Positions 41,574-50,486 of a stretch of 64,000 nucleotides of DNA are shown here, piece after piece. Where the stretch lies: contig CBDDGS010000019.1 in NCBI GenBank assembly GCA_965227935.1, forward strand, positions 1,612,001-1,676,000. Reading direction: 5' to 3'. The number at the start of each line of letters is the position of its first letter. The first letter of the stretch is position 1. Origin of the DNA: JAWPMT01 sp965227935 (lineage in GTDB: Bacteria > Bacteroidota > Bacteroidia > Cytophagales > Cyclobacteriaceae). Both the position numbers and the translations under genes were made by a program. The notes beneath the pieces are model-generated. The model was not told the DNA's origin and searched no databases. It worked only from the letters and a program-made list of their open reading frames with translations.

Positions 41574-43616
41574 TCAAAACCTCACCCCCATTTCTTCAAA
41601 TTGTGCTGCTGCATGCAGGAAGTGAGCGGTTATCCAAAAGACCGTCCAGGATTCGGAGTAGCCGCCTCTCAATGCATAGACATCTGACATCTTTCCGTGC
41701 TGCGCAAAATTGGTCTGCTGCAGCTGCTCGCCATGAGCGCCATACGGATCAATCATTTGGCCACAACTTCGGTACATGACCTTCGCCAGCTTCTTTAAGT
41801 CGTCGTTTCCGGTTAGTTCCCCAAGCTTATAGATGGAAGGGGCTATCAATACGCCATACACATCCAGGTGTTGATTCTGGGGTGAGACGCCCGTCCACCC
41901 TCGGGTTTTGAAGAAGTGGTCAGACATCCTTCCGGCAGGCAAAGGGATATCCCACACCACCGTATAGGTCAATACGACATCGCCGGCATGTTGGGCCCAA
42001 CTCAGGTATTTTTCCTGTTGAGTTAGTTCGTAGGCCGCAAGAAACCCCTGAAAGGCTCCCCAGGCGCCTTCCTTGTCTTCGCATGTTGCATCAAGGGTAC
42101 CACCCCAGTAGGGTTCTTCCATATCAATGTGCCGCTCACCGTAGTAGTCCGCAGCCTTCAATGCCGCCTTACGGTATTCGACATTGTCAAAAAGACTGGC
42201 CGAGAGCAGCAAGGGCGAGATGTAGAAGGCTTCAGCGGTATTCCTCGGGTGCCACTCTTGGGAAAGGATCCTCTTTGCATGGACGCCGATCGCCTCGTTT
42301 AGAAAGCTCTCCCACCCTCCTATCTCCAGTCGCTTATGAGTCCGGGCCACCTTGATGGCGAGGGCAATGTTGTTGAGTGCCTGGCCTTCTGAAACCGGAT
42401 CAGGGCTATGCCATTCACCAGTCTCCACCTCGTATCTGACCGGAAAACCGGAATCACTCACTGGTGATGTCGTGATATGGTCCATTGCCTTTTGTACCAT
42501 ATTCCAGATGTTGGCATCCTTCAACCGTGGAGCAAGTACTTGCAAGGCATATATTGGCGCTTCCGACTGTCCTGCCCACCCCAATACAATTCGCTGTTTG
42601 GCAAAATCCGGGTACATATTGAATCCGGCATATCCCTGGCCTTCTATCCACCGGGATTTGGCGAAGCGATATTTCGATTGAATGATTTCATCTACGGTCG
42701 GTAAGTCTTCGGTATAGAAAGGTTTGAACAAGTCAATCGAACTTAAGGTAGGCTGCTGAAAACCTGATCCTTTCTCGCTCACAGGATAAGCTTCGAGGAA
42801 GAAGGTCTTCTCCACCACATCACCGGGTTCCATCCTCAGAAAGGTATCCGAATACCGTAATGCTTTTGATTGGAGAGCTTTCACAACACCCTTCTCATTG
42901 TTGTAGCCAACCGGACCAGAGAGAAGTACCAACTCCGTCCAGACATCATCGGTTTGAACTCCCAGCGACCACCATTGGTCGTCCTTGTTTCCTCCATTTA
43001 CAGGGCTAGGCAACGAATGCAATGCTGCTCCCCAGTGCTGCTCGTCTCTTGCCCATTCGAGACTTGCGAACGGCATAGGGTAACGATGTTCTTCGAATAT
43101 GGCCAGCTCGGAAGGCAGGCCATGATAGGTTGGAACCTTATGGCTTCCATTTTTCTCACCAGAGGGATTGCCATAATAGAGAATACCGGGAAGCAACGCT
43201 TCCGGCTCCCGGGCAGTGACTTGCCATCTGATGGACAATGTAACGCTGTCCAGCGCTTCATCACCCTTCCATTCGAACCTCCGCAAACATTTGACAAGTC
43301 CGTTTTGATTGCGATAGGCATCTTGAAAATGCAGTTCACCATTGTCCAGAAGCAATTTGCCACGTAGTATGCGCCAATCATCCACTTCCTCGATTTCTTC
43401 GGCCTTGGCGTGTGCCCATGAAATGGGCCAATCTCCTCGCCAGCCTTGACCAATGGACCACAATCCTTCTTCCGGGGACAAGACCAGGTCCTTACCCTCG
43501 TGAGTGACAGCTACCCGATGCCCTTGGTCATTGGCAATGATACGAAAGGTTTGTTGTGCCTGGGCTGCGAGCAATTCAGCCGAAAGGCAGAACAAAACAA
43601 CCAATAACTCTCTCAT
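41574..43616 (-). CDS. Large secreted protein of unknown family, probably (alpha/alpha)-barrel
   Basis: 680 residues with a signal peptide (MRELLVVLFCLSAELLAAQ). An N-terminal beta-rich domain (about 20-290, with FRIIANDQGHRVAVTHEGKD and LDSVTLSIRWQVTAR) is followed by a helical domain from about 320. The latter carries repeating Trp/Gly/Glu/Asp pairs (KSRWIEGQGYAGFNMYPDF, EEPYWGGTLDATCEDKEGAW, SESWTVFWITAHFLH), as in toroid glycosidases or epimerases. I do not recognise a named GH or PL family. It lies 61 bases after the nagB-like gene on the same strand and is probably the last gene of the amino-sugar operon. It is a good candidate for the enzyme that releases the operon's substrate. The start is the ATG in front of the signal peptide. 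Confidence 0.75.
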   Translation of the reverse strand: MRELLVVLFCLSAELLAAQAQQTFRIIANDQGHRVAVTHEGKDLVLSPEEGLWSIGQGWRGDWPISWAHAKAEEIEEVDDWRILRGKLLLDNGELHFQDAYRNQNGLVKCLRRFEWKGDEALDSVTLSIRWQVTAREPEALLPGILYYGNPSGEKNGSHKVPTYHGLPSELAIFEEHRYPMPFASLEWARDEQHWGAALHSLPSPVNGGNKDDQWWSLGVQTDDVWTELVLLSGPVGYNNEKGVVKALQSKALRYSDTFLRMEPGDVVEKTFFLEAYPVSEKGSGFQQPTLSSIDLFKPFYTEDLPTVDEIIQSKYRFAKSRWIEGQGYAGFNMYPDFAKQRIVLGWAGQSEAPIYALQVLAPRLKDANIWNMVQKAMDHITTSPVSDSGFPVRYEVETGEWHSPDPVSEGQALNNIALAIKVARTHKRLEIGGWESFLNEAIGVHAKRILSQEWHPRNTAEAFYISPLLLSASLFDNVEYRKAALKAADYYGERHIDMEEPYWGGTLDATCEDKEGAWGAFQGFLAAYELTQQEKYLSWAQHAGDVVLTYTVVWDIPLPAGRMSDHFFKTRGWTGVSPQNQHLDVYGVLIAPSIYKLGELTGNDDLKKLAKVMYRSCGQMIDPYGAHGEQLQQTNFAQHGKMSDVYALRGGYSESWTVFWITAHFLHAAAQFEEMGVRF

Positions 43617-43677
43617 AGCTAAGTGCGGGAAGGGTGTTAAGGGAGTAAATATATCCCATCCACAGTCAGGTGACTCT

Positions 43678-44448
43678 TCAGCCCGCTTCATCGAGCTTGC
43701 TTGCCGCCGCGGCGTCCAGGAGCAAAGTAGTATCTGGATGCGTCCTCAGAATAGATGCGGGACACGCAGTGGCAATGTCACCAGTTATGGTGTTGTGCAC
43801 AGCGTCGGCTTTCCGCGCATCGGGAACAAAACAACTGATACTCTTGCTCGCCATGATCGCGGGGATGGTCAATGTCAGTGCTTCGCGGGGCACATCCTCT
43901 ATGGTGGGGAACCACCCCTCTCCCAACTGTTGCTGTCTACAGGCATCATCCAGTTCGACGAGTTTCACGAGTTTGGGATCGTCGAAGTCGGCTACCGGCG
44001 GGTCGTTGAAGGCGATGTGCCCATTCTCTCCAATGCCAATACAGGCGATATCGATGGGGTGCTTCTTCAATTCAGTTTCGTAGCGCTGCATTTCAGCATT
44101 TATGTCGTTAGCGTCACCATTGAGGAAGAAGATCTCTTGAGGCTGAACAGCGTCCAGGATCCTTTCTCTCAGGTACTTGCGAAAGCTAGCCGGATGGGTG
44201 TCGGGTAGGCCTTTGTATTCATCGAGATGAAAGACAATGACCTTGTCCCAATCAATGGGTCTCTGTTGGAGTGCCTCAAGAAAAGCAAACTGTGAGGCCC
44301 CTGTGGCCAATATCAAATGAGCCCTACCCCTCTCGTCAATGGCCTTGGTCAGTTTCTCTACTACGAAGTCGGCAGCTGCCTCTCCCATTTCCCTGGCATC
44401 GCGATAGATCGCCACATTCATTGCTTCAGCTTTCAGTGTTTTTCTCAT
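43678..44448 (-). CDS. nagB: Glucosamine-6-phosphate deaminase-like (NagB family)
   Basis: 256 residues, no signal peptide, cytoplasmic. Signature segments of NagB: LATGASQFAFLEAL for the phosphate, VFHLDEYKGLPDTHPASF with catalytic Asp and the HLDEY motif, and CIGIGENGHIAFNDPP. The expected reaction is glucosamine-6-phosphate to fructose-6-phosphate plus ammonia. The C-terminus is short and lacks the allosteric-site tail of the hexameric E. coli enzyme. It may start at the inner ATG (MNVAIYRDAREM). Three bases after the transporter gene, so in one operon. Confidence 0.9.
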   Translation of the reverse strand: MRKTLKAEAMNVAIYRDAREMGEAAADFVVEKLTKAIDERGRAHLILATGASQFAFLEALQQRPIDWDKVIVFHLDEYKGLPDTHPASFRKYLRERILDAVQPQEIFFLNGDANDINAEMQRYETELKKHPIDIACIGIGENGHIAFNDPPVADFDDPKLVKLVELDDACRQQQLGEGWFPTIEDVPREALTLTIPAIMASKSISCFVPDARKADAVHNTITGDIATACPASILRTHPDTTLLLDAAAASKLDEAG

Positions 44449-44451
44449 GAT

Positions 44452-45681
44452 TTAGAAGTCTATCAAGGCAAACCAGGTAGTGACCAGTGAGAACACGATG
44501 ACCAGCACAATACCGATATTCATTCTGTGGCTTGCCCGATGTTCCGACATCAGTTCTTTCCTGTTGATCAACACAAATATGGGGATGGTCACAGCTGGCA
44601 AAATACAGGCTTGAAACGCCTGTGAAAAGATCATTAGTGCCGGCGGCCTTTCCTCCAGGAAGACAGAGCCAAAGGCAAAGACCATTGCACCCAGAATGAG
44701 TATTCTCGATTGCGTAGAATGAATGTTTCTGGGTGCCCCCGAATAGTCGGCTATCAACCATGGCGCGATCAAGACAATTGGAAAGATCGTCGACAATCCA
44801 GCGCCGGCAATACCGAGAATCAGGATATAGGACGATAAGGTGCCGCCGATCGGCTCAAACAGCTGGATCATGTCGACGGTATTGTCCAGCTTCAGGCCCA
44901 TCACATGCAGGGTCCCTGCGCCTACCGCCATGATGACACCGCTGAGGAAGAGCATCATAGTAGCTGAGACAAACGCGTCCTTCTTTTCCGTTTTCAGATC
45001 TTTGATCGTCCACCCTTTCTCTGCAACTACCGTACTCCTCATGATGAAGACGGCCGCTGAGCATGTAGTCCCTGCGATGGCCGCGACGAGCCCAAAGGCT
45101 CCCGGAGTGTCCGGAATGCCGGGGACGATCCCAGAAGCCAGTGTTGAAAGAGAGGGCTTGACCATAATGAATACGACGATGAACGAAAGGCCCATGAGGA
45201 TGACCAACACAGTGAGTGCCCTTTCGAAGGATCGATAGGCGCCATACCAAAGAAAGACACAAATCAGGGCCGCGAAGAACGACACAATCCATCCAGTGTG
45301 AATGACCGCTCCGGAAGCGAGCCTGATCCCTTCCTGCACAAGGTCGGCCACGATCCCCATGACGCCCATAAGTGCCAATAATTCCCCAATGATCAGCGCA
45401 ATGATGATGTACAATGCTAACAGCCAGCCATACCGAAAGGCCTTCTTGATGTTGTAAAGAGCAGTATGTCCCGTGACCAGAGTGACCTTGCCATAGGCGA
45501 CCATCAGCACGAACGTGAAGACACAAGACAGCACCAGAGCCCAGAATAAGCTCATGCCGTGCTCGGCCCCTGTCTTGGCCATGGTGGTGACGCTACCTGT
45601 GCCAATGTTGTAGCCGATGAGAAACAGGCCGGGGCCTACGAGGCTTAAGGTCGCTGCTATTTTTTGGAAGGTCTTCTTCAT
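44452..45681 (-). CDS. Nramp-fold membrane transporter lacking the metal-site residues
   Basis: 409 residues with about 11 membrane segments. Nramp-family features: GPGLFLIGYNIGTG in TM1, PSLSTLASGIVPGIP between TM5 and TM6, and AIAGTTCSAAVFIMRSTVV in TM6. In true Mn/Fe Nramps TM1 reads GYxDPGN and TM6 has an MPH-N motif, whose Asp, Asn and Met bind the metal; here these are GYNIGTG and CSAAVF, so none of the ligands is kept. The gene sits between nagA- and nagB-like genes, which suggests a non-metal substrate, perhaps an amino sugar or its proton-coupled uptake. That is inference. The second ATG (MKKTFQK) is chosen; another lies eight codons upstream. Confidence 0.82.
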   Translation of the reverse strand: MKKTFQKIAATLSLVGPGLFLIGYNIGTGSVTTMAKTGAEHGMSLFWALVLSCVFTFVLMVAYGKVTLVTGHTALYNIKKAFRYGWLLALYIIIALIIGELLALMGVMGIVADLVQEGIRLASGAVIHTGWIVSFFAALICVFLWYGAYRSFERALTVLVILMGLSFIVVFIMVKPSLSTLASGIVPGIPDTPGAFGLVAAIAGTTCSAAVFIMRSTVVAEKGWTIKDLKTEKKDAFVSATMMLFLSGVIMAVGAGTLHVMGLKLDNTVDMIQLFEPIGGTLSSYILILGIAGAGLSTIFPIVLIAPWLIADYSGAPRNIHSTQSRILILGAMVFAFGSVFLEERPPALMIFSQAFQACILPAVTIPIFVLINRKELMSEHRASHRMNIGIVLVIVFSLVTTWFALIDF

Positions 45682-45707
45682 CAGGTACTGCGGGACATAT
45701 CCCAACG

Positions 45708-46904
45708 CTAGTTTCTCGAATACACTAACTCCCCTGCCACGTAAGTCTCGTGAATAACGAGTTCGCCGCCCTCCATTGTGAACAAGATCATATTGGCTCG
45801 CTGGCCAGGTGCTATTGTCCCTAAATCCTCATGTGACAAAATCTGAGCTGGGTTGGTGCTTGCCATGCGAATGGCCTCGGCCAACCCGCACTCGGTGTAG
45901 TCCATTATCACCCCGACACATTTGCTGATGGGTGAAGCAGCTCCCGCCAGCACATCCTCTTCGGGCAATTTCACGACGTTGGGCGTCAGGAGCAGCTTGC
46001 GCTCTCCACGGATGTACTCCCCGGGTGGCAGTCCCGCGAGGTCCAGTGCATCGGAAACAAGAATGGTCTTATCTGGTCCCTTGACTTTGTAGAAGCTCCT
46101 CACCTCTTCTTCGGTGAGGTGGAAACCGTCAGCAATGATGCTCGGGGTGATCTGATCGTGGGACAACTGCGGCCAAATGGGGTTGTGGTGCCGGTTGATC
46201 TCGTTGGCGCAACCATTCCCCAGGTGTGTAGCCATCGTAGCACCAGCTTCCACGGCTTTGGAGATATCTTCGGCTGTACCGTTATGATGGCCCAGGGAAA
46301 CAACCATCCCACTGGCTACGCATTTGCGAATGAACTCGATGGCACCTGGCAATTCGGGCGCGACAGTGATGAGCTTGATCCCATTGCCGGCGGCCTTTTG
46401 GATCTCCTGAAATTCTTCCCAGTCTGGCGGCTTGATGTATTTCTCCAGGTGTGCGCCGCGAAAGCCTTTGACTGGCGAGATATAGGGCCCCTCGAGATGA
46501 AATCCAGGAATCGATTGGCCAATTTCCGGGTCTTTGCGTGCCTCGGCCAGAATGGCGAAATTCCGCTTGATCCGCTCAATATCACTGGTGATGACCGTGG
46601 GCAGATAGGAAGTCACACCTGCTTTCCATAGTGCCTTCGTGGCGTCCCTCACGCCTTCCACCGTGAGATCAGGCCCTGAGAAGTCCACTCCCACATACCC
46701 GTTGATCTGGATGTCGATGAGCCCGGGGGCTATGTATGGTTGTGATGGGCCATTATCTCTAGCCTTTTCGACCTCAGTGATCGTTCCATTTTCGGTGCGA
46801 ATAACCACTGGATCGTTGCTGGCATAATGAATGCCGGTGAGCTCCTGTGCGTTGGCCATTGTGACAATTATCGTAATTGACATAATAGAGAGGAATATCT
46901 TCAT
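45708..46904 (-). CDS. nagA: N-acetylglucosamine-6-phosphate deacetylase-like (NagA family) with apparent signal peptide
   Basis: 398 residues of the amidohydrolase superfamily. NagA features: GLIDIQINGYVGVDFSG (the E. coli-like variant without HxH), GFHLEGPYISPVKGFRGAH with the metal Glu, SLGHHNGT and ATHLGNG with metal His residues, and the catalytic Asp in LVSDALDLAG. The reaction expected is deacetylation of GlcNAc-6-phosphate. The first 20 residues, MKIFLSIMSITIIVTMANAQ, look like a good Sec signal with an ANA-Q site, unusual because the substrate is normally cytoplasmic. An inner ATG (MANAQELTGIHY, at 46859) would give a normal cytoplasmic protein. It lies 26 bases upstream of the transporter start I chose. 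Confidence 0.88.
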   Translation of the reverse strand: MKIFLSIMSITIIVTMANAQELTGIHYASNDPVVIRTENGTITEVEKARDNGPSQPYIAPGLIDIQINGYVGVDFSGPDLTVEGVRDATKALWKAGVTSYLPTVITSDIERIKRNFAILAEARKDPEIGQSIPGFHLEGPYISPVKGFRGAHLEKYIKPPDWEEFQEIQKAAGNGIKLITVAPELPGAIEFIRKCVASGMVVSLGHHNGTAEDISKAVEAGATMATHLGNGCANEINRHHNPIWPQLSHDQITPSIIADGFHLTEEEVRSFYKVKGPDKTILVSDALDLAGLPPGEYIRGERKLLLTPNVVKLPEEDVLAGAASPISKCVGVIMDYTECGLAEAIRMASTNPAQILSHEDLGTIAPGQRANMILFTMEGGELVIHETYVAGELVYSRN

Positions 46905-46914
46905 AACCCTATAA

Positions 46915-47907
46915 CTATAAGCTTACAGACTCTACTTCTTCCCACTGGTCGCTTTTGACTGATTTTTCCAATGCCTCCAGGATCGCCACGCCCCTTAGAA
47001 TGCTCTCGTGGCTTCGAGGTTCAATACCCGTTCGGAACATCTCCACCATGTCAGCATCTGCCTTGGACACGCCTTCCCGTTTCTCAGTGGGCTTCAATTC
47101 CGTGAGCCCCTTGTCAGTCTCGACAAACGTGCGCCATTCGTAATTTTTGGGTGTGAACACAAAGGAGGCGAGCATTCCATTCGAATAGACGAGGTTCGCT
47201 CCTGCCCGATGCTCAGTTTTGGTGATGCGAACTTTCTTAATGTCCTCACCAAATATGTTCATGAGCGGCTGCACCATGTGGGCACCATAGAAGAAGACCC
47301 CTCCGTATTCAGAGCTGAGATCCAGAGGCCCAAACATGATCACCTGCCGTATTTCGCTTAATGATGCTACTTGCTCCTTGATATTGAAGGTATCGTAATG
47401 GTGGCCTATCGAACTGTAAGATGTCACCGGCGTTCCCTTACTACGTGCCATTGCCAGAAACTCCATGCCCTCATCCAGCCGGTAGCAAAAGGGTTTGTCG
47501 ATAAACGACGGAATACCCTCCTCAACAAAGGGTCTTGCCGCCGCTAAGTGGTACTTGCCATGGCGATGATCCACAATCAAAGCGTCGATCTTGCTTAGCA
47601 TCTCGAGCGGGTCTTTCACCATCATGGGTATGCTGCCCCTCTCCATAGCATCCTTTGCAAAGGCTTCCGTTTCACCCCAGACGTACTTTACTTCTACACC
47701 CGGGAATTTCTTGTCGATATTAAAGAGCTTTCCGAAGCCTCGGGTGTGCGAATTCTCTGCTCCGATGATACCGATCGTGATGGGGTCGCCTTGCTGATCC
47801 CAATTTGAGACCTTCAACGAAGCGAGCGCGGAAGGACCGAAGGCAGCCAGTGCAGAGAATGCGGCGCCTCTGCCTGCCTGTTGCAAAAATGTTCTCCTGG
47901 ATTTCAT
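46915..47907 (-). CDS. Gfo/Idh/MocA family oxidoreductase, Tat-exported
   Basis: 330 residues. The start MKSRRTFLQQAGRGAAFSAL is a twin-arginine signal. The Rossmann part begins ITIGIIGAENSHTRGFG, an unusual GAENSH in place of GxGxxG. The EKP-type motif appears as IDKPFCYRLDEGMEF. The C-terminal domain (GPLDLSSEYGGVFFYGAHMV onward) is short for the family. The GAENSH start is known from a subgroup of unknown activity that handles secreted sugars. First gene of the operon leading to nagA, the transporter and nagB. A TACATTTC box on the minus strand upstream is a weak -7 candidate. Confidence 0.85.
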   Translation of the reverse strand: MKSRRTFLQQAGRGAAFSALAAFGPSALASLKVSNWDQQGDPITIGIIGAENSHTRGFGKLFNIDKKFPGVEVKYVWGETEAFAKDAMERGSIPMMVKDPLEMLSKIDALIVDHRHGKYHLAAARPFVEEGIPSFIDKPFCYRLDEGMEFLAMARSKGTPVTSYSSIGHHYDTFNIKEQVASLSEIRQVIMFGPLDLSSEYGGVFFYGAHMVQPLMNIFGEDIKKVRITKTEHRAGANLVYSNGMLASFVFTPKNYEWRTFVETDKGLTELKPTEKREGVSKADADMVEMFRTGIEPRSHESILRGVAILEALEKSVKSDQWEEVESVSL

Positions 47908-47993
47908 TGCTATACCTTACTCCAAAATGGAGAAATGTATGGCGGTGTCATGTTTGCCTCACATTTTTTATGGCATACTTTGGCAACTGACCA

Positions 47994-48491
47994 TTAGTGA
48001 TGATGGCCGCCAGGTCCGTGAACATGCCCATGTTCAATTTCTTCAGGCGTTGCTTCTCGTACCTCCAGTATCTCACCTTTAAAATTCAACGTCTTACCGG
48101 CCATCTGATGGTTGAAATCCACCGTCACCGTTGTTGCTTTGATCTCCTGGATCGTGCCATGAAACTGATTGCCGTTTTGATCCTGCATGGGTACAACATT
48201 CCCGACCTGCATGATATTGAGGTCCACGACGCCATCTTTTTTGAAGATATCCTGTGACAGCTCCACAATCGCTGATGGATCAATTTCTCCATATCCGTCT
48301 GCTGGTGCCACCGTGATTTCGTAGCTCTCACCTTGATCCTTGCCGAGTAGTTGATTCTCGAAACCGGGGATCATCTGTCCTACACCTACCAAAAATGTCA
48401 ATGGATTTTGTGCGTCCGTCTTTTCTACAAGATTGCCTTCTACCTCAAGACTGTAGGTCACCGCGGCTACGGTGTGCTTTTCGATCTTCAT
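47994..48491 (-). CDS. slyD: FKBP-type peptidyl-prolyl isomerase, SlyD-like
   Basis: 165 residues. The FKBP domain has LTFLVGVGQMIPGFENQLLG with the active-site core, interrupted by an IF (insert-in-flap) domain (about 75-125: DGYGEIDPSAIVELSQDIF to GKTLNFKGEILEV). The protein ends in a histidine-rich metal-binding tail (HGHVHGPGGHHH). It catalyses proline isomerisation and acts as a chaperone; the tail fits Ni/Zn binding as in SlyD. The start is the ATG giving MKIEKHTV. Transcribed toward the amino-sugar operon but with its own upstream region. Confidence 0.93.
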   Translation of the reverse strand: MKIEKHTVAAVTYSLEVEGNLVEKTDAQNPLTFLVGVGQMIPGFENQLLGKDQGESYEITVAPADGYGEIDPSAIVELSQDIFKKDGVVDLNIMQVGNVVPMQDQNGNQFHGTIQEIKATTVTVDFNHQMAGKTLNFKGEILEVREATPEEIEHGHVHGPGGHHH

Positions 48492-48608
48492 TGCGAATGT
48501 GTTTTTATGTTTTGGCAAGGTAAGGACATATATATCGACGGACGCCTTTTCTGGAATATTTGTGATGGATCCAGATTAGCCACAATCTGGTATTGGCTTC
48601 GGGTTTAT

Positions 48609-49565
48609 TCAAAAGAATCTCCGAAGAAACCTTGAAGGGATTGTGCCTAGAATCCGACTGTAGAACAAGACTTGATCAAATAGCGATGGATTCAATAGTC
48701 GATGGCCGTCAGGTTTGGCGTCCAGGGACGAAGGCTTTGTGGCATTAGGCATTTTACGCCCAATGGCTTTGACGACAGGAATCAAAGTAGCCGCATGCAC
48801 AGACGGGTATTGTCCACACACCAGTACTTGCAGTCCGCTCTCATTCAATAAGTTGACTACACTGCCTTTAGTGAAGAAGTTGATGTGGGTCACGGGTTCT
48901 CTATGCAGTGGGGGCTTCTTCCAGACTTCCATGGGTACCTCAATAAAGATGACACCATTGTCTGAAAGGTGCGATGTCAGTTTCTCCACCACTTCACGAG
49001 GTTCAGCCACATGCTCGATGACATGGCTACAAATGATAAGGTCAAAGCGATCCTCAGCCTTGAGTCCATCTATTGTATCCGCAATTTTGACAACTCCGGG
49101 AATACAATTTTGATTGAAATCCATGAGATAGCACTCCTTGCCGATACCCAGGAATGCCTGCATTAACCGCCCATCTCCGCCACCGTAATCCAATATCTTA
49201 TCCACCGCAGCCAGGTCCACTTCCTTTTTCAGAAAGCGAAGGATCTCTCGAGAACGATGCTTTTCAATCAAGGCATCATAAGGACGCTTGCCTCCATAGT
49301 CCTGACCCAATTCCTCGAGGTATCTGTACTTCGTGTCAATGTCGCTAGCCTCAGGTCGGGGCGTGTAGCAAATGAAACCACAGTTTTTGCACAGCGTGCT
49401 GGTAAGTGTCACTGTAGAATGATCCGGAAACCACTTGTCGAAGAGCACCTTGAATCGCTTCTGCCGATATTTTGAGTCACCCCCAGATGTGGGGCTGTAT
49501 GTTTTTGTGCCCAGAATTTCCCAGTCATTCTGGCCACATATTTCACAAGTAGGTGATTGGTTCAT
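48609..49565 (-). CDS. Class I SAM-dependent methyltransferase with zinc-finger N-terminus
   Basis: 318 residues. An N-terminal zinc-binding segment with two CxxC pairs (CEICGQ near residue 6 and CKNCGFICY near residue 60) is followed by a Rossmann-like methyltransferase domain: ILDYGGGDGRLMQAFLGIG as the SAM motif I, LIICSHVIEHVAEP as the typical HVIEH motif and a FIEVPME strand. This arrangement is the C-methyltransferase/methyltransf_13 type, often acting on sugars or lipids, but the substrate is unknown. The ATG giving MNQSPTCEICG is used because it starts the zinc segment. No partner genes. Confidence 0.85.
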   Translation of the reverse strand: MNQSPTCEICGQNDWEILGTKTYSPTSGGDSKYRQKRFKVLFDKWFPDHSTVTLTSTLCKNCGFICYTPRPEASDIDTKYRYLEELGQDYGGKRPYDALIEKHRSREILRFLKKEVDLAAVDKILDYGGGDGRLMQAFLGIGKECYLMDFNQNCIPGVVKIADTIDGLKAEDRFDLIICSHVIEHVAEPREVVEKLTSHLSDNGVIFIEVPMEVWKKPPLHREPVTHINFFTKGSVVNLLNESGLQVLVCGQYPSVHAATLIPVVKAIGRKMPNATKPSSLDAKPDGHRLLNPSLFDQVLFYSRILGTIPSRFLRRFF

Positions 49566-49685
49566 AGGAGTTTGGGCTTCAGGATTCTCTACACTTTCGT
49601 TTGAGCCCGTGAAGGAATGACAAAATGGTCTGTTTTCCAAAAGTACGTTGGCAGCCAAACCCAACAGATGAGAAAGGGGCTTGGC

Positions 49686-50486
49686 TTATGATTTGTAAGG
49701 AATTTTGTCAAGAACATACTTCGCAGCGGCGACCCGCGCCACGGACTTCTCATTGGCTTCAATGGTGATCCATGGCGACGACTCCAGGTTCGTCCGCTCC
49801 ATCATTTTCACTTTGTACTGCGTGTATTCATCCCACAGTCGTTGAGCGTTCATGTCTACTGGTGTCATCTTCCACTTTTTGATAGGGCTGGTTTTGATGT
49901 CCTGGAACCGTCTTGCCTGCTCTTCCTTATTGATGGAGAAATAGAATTTGATCAGGTAGGTATCCGATTCTTGTATCATGCGCTCAAAGTCATTGACCTG
50001 ATTCATGAAGGTCTCATATTGCTCCGTTGTGCAGAAGCCATTGACTGGTTCCACTATGGCCCGGTTATACCAACTTCGGTCAAAGAATACCATCTCTCCG
50101 GCCTTTGGTAGTCGGTTAACATACCTCTGGAAATACCACTGACCCACTTCTTCCTCCGTCGGTTTTGGCAATGCAACAATCCGGTAATACCGGGGGTTAA
50201 TGTGGGCAGTGATCCTACGTATAGCGCCGCCTTTGCCTGCGGCGTCTCGGCCTTCGAATAGCACGACCACTTTCTTTCCATTGTCTATGACCCAGTTTTG
50301 CAGCTTGATGAGCTCTGCTTGCAGTACCCTCATTTCCGTTTCATAACGGGCTTGCACCAATGCCTTTTTGAGGTCCGTATTCTTGTCTGCGAAAAGGCAC
50401 TTCATGCCTATGGGAGTGTTGAGCAGCGCCACATCCTCTTTTGATAGCTGCATTGCCTGTGCTTTGGTAGTCTTTCCTCGTGCCAT
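49686..50486 (-). CDS. ppk2: Polyphosphate kinase 2 (PPK2), second of a tandem pair
   Basis: 266 residues. Walker A GRDAAGKGGAIRR, Walker B-like VFFDRSWYNRAIVEPV and the lid region FSINKEEQARRFQDIKTSP are typical of PPK2, which phosphorylates nucleoside mono- or diphosphates with polyphosphate. One domain, so probably class I or III. Its ATG overlaps the stop of the upstream PPK2 gene by one base (TGATG), indicating translational coupling. Both proteins keep all motifs, so neither is degraded. Substrate (AMP, ADP, GDP) cannot be told from the sequence. Confidence 0.93.
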   Translation of the reverse strand: MARGKTTKAQAMQLSKEDVALLNTPIGMKCLFADKNTDLKKALVQARYETEMRVLQAELIKLQNWVIDNGKKVVVLFEGRDAAGKGGAIRRITAHINPRYYRIVALPKPTEEEVGQWYFQRYVNRLPKAGEMVFFDRSWYNRAIVEPVNGFCTTEQYETFMNQVNDFERMIQESDTYLIKFYFSINKEEQARRFQDIKTSPIKKWKMTPVDMNAQRLWDEYTQYKVKMMERTNLESSPWITIEANEKSVARVAAAKYVLDKIPYKS

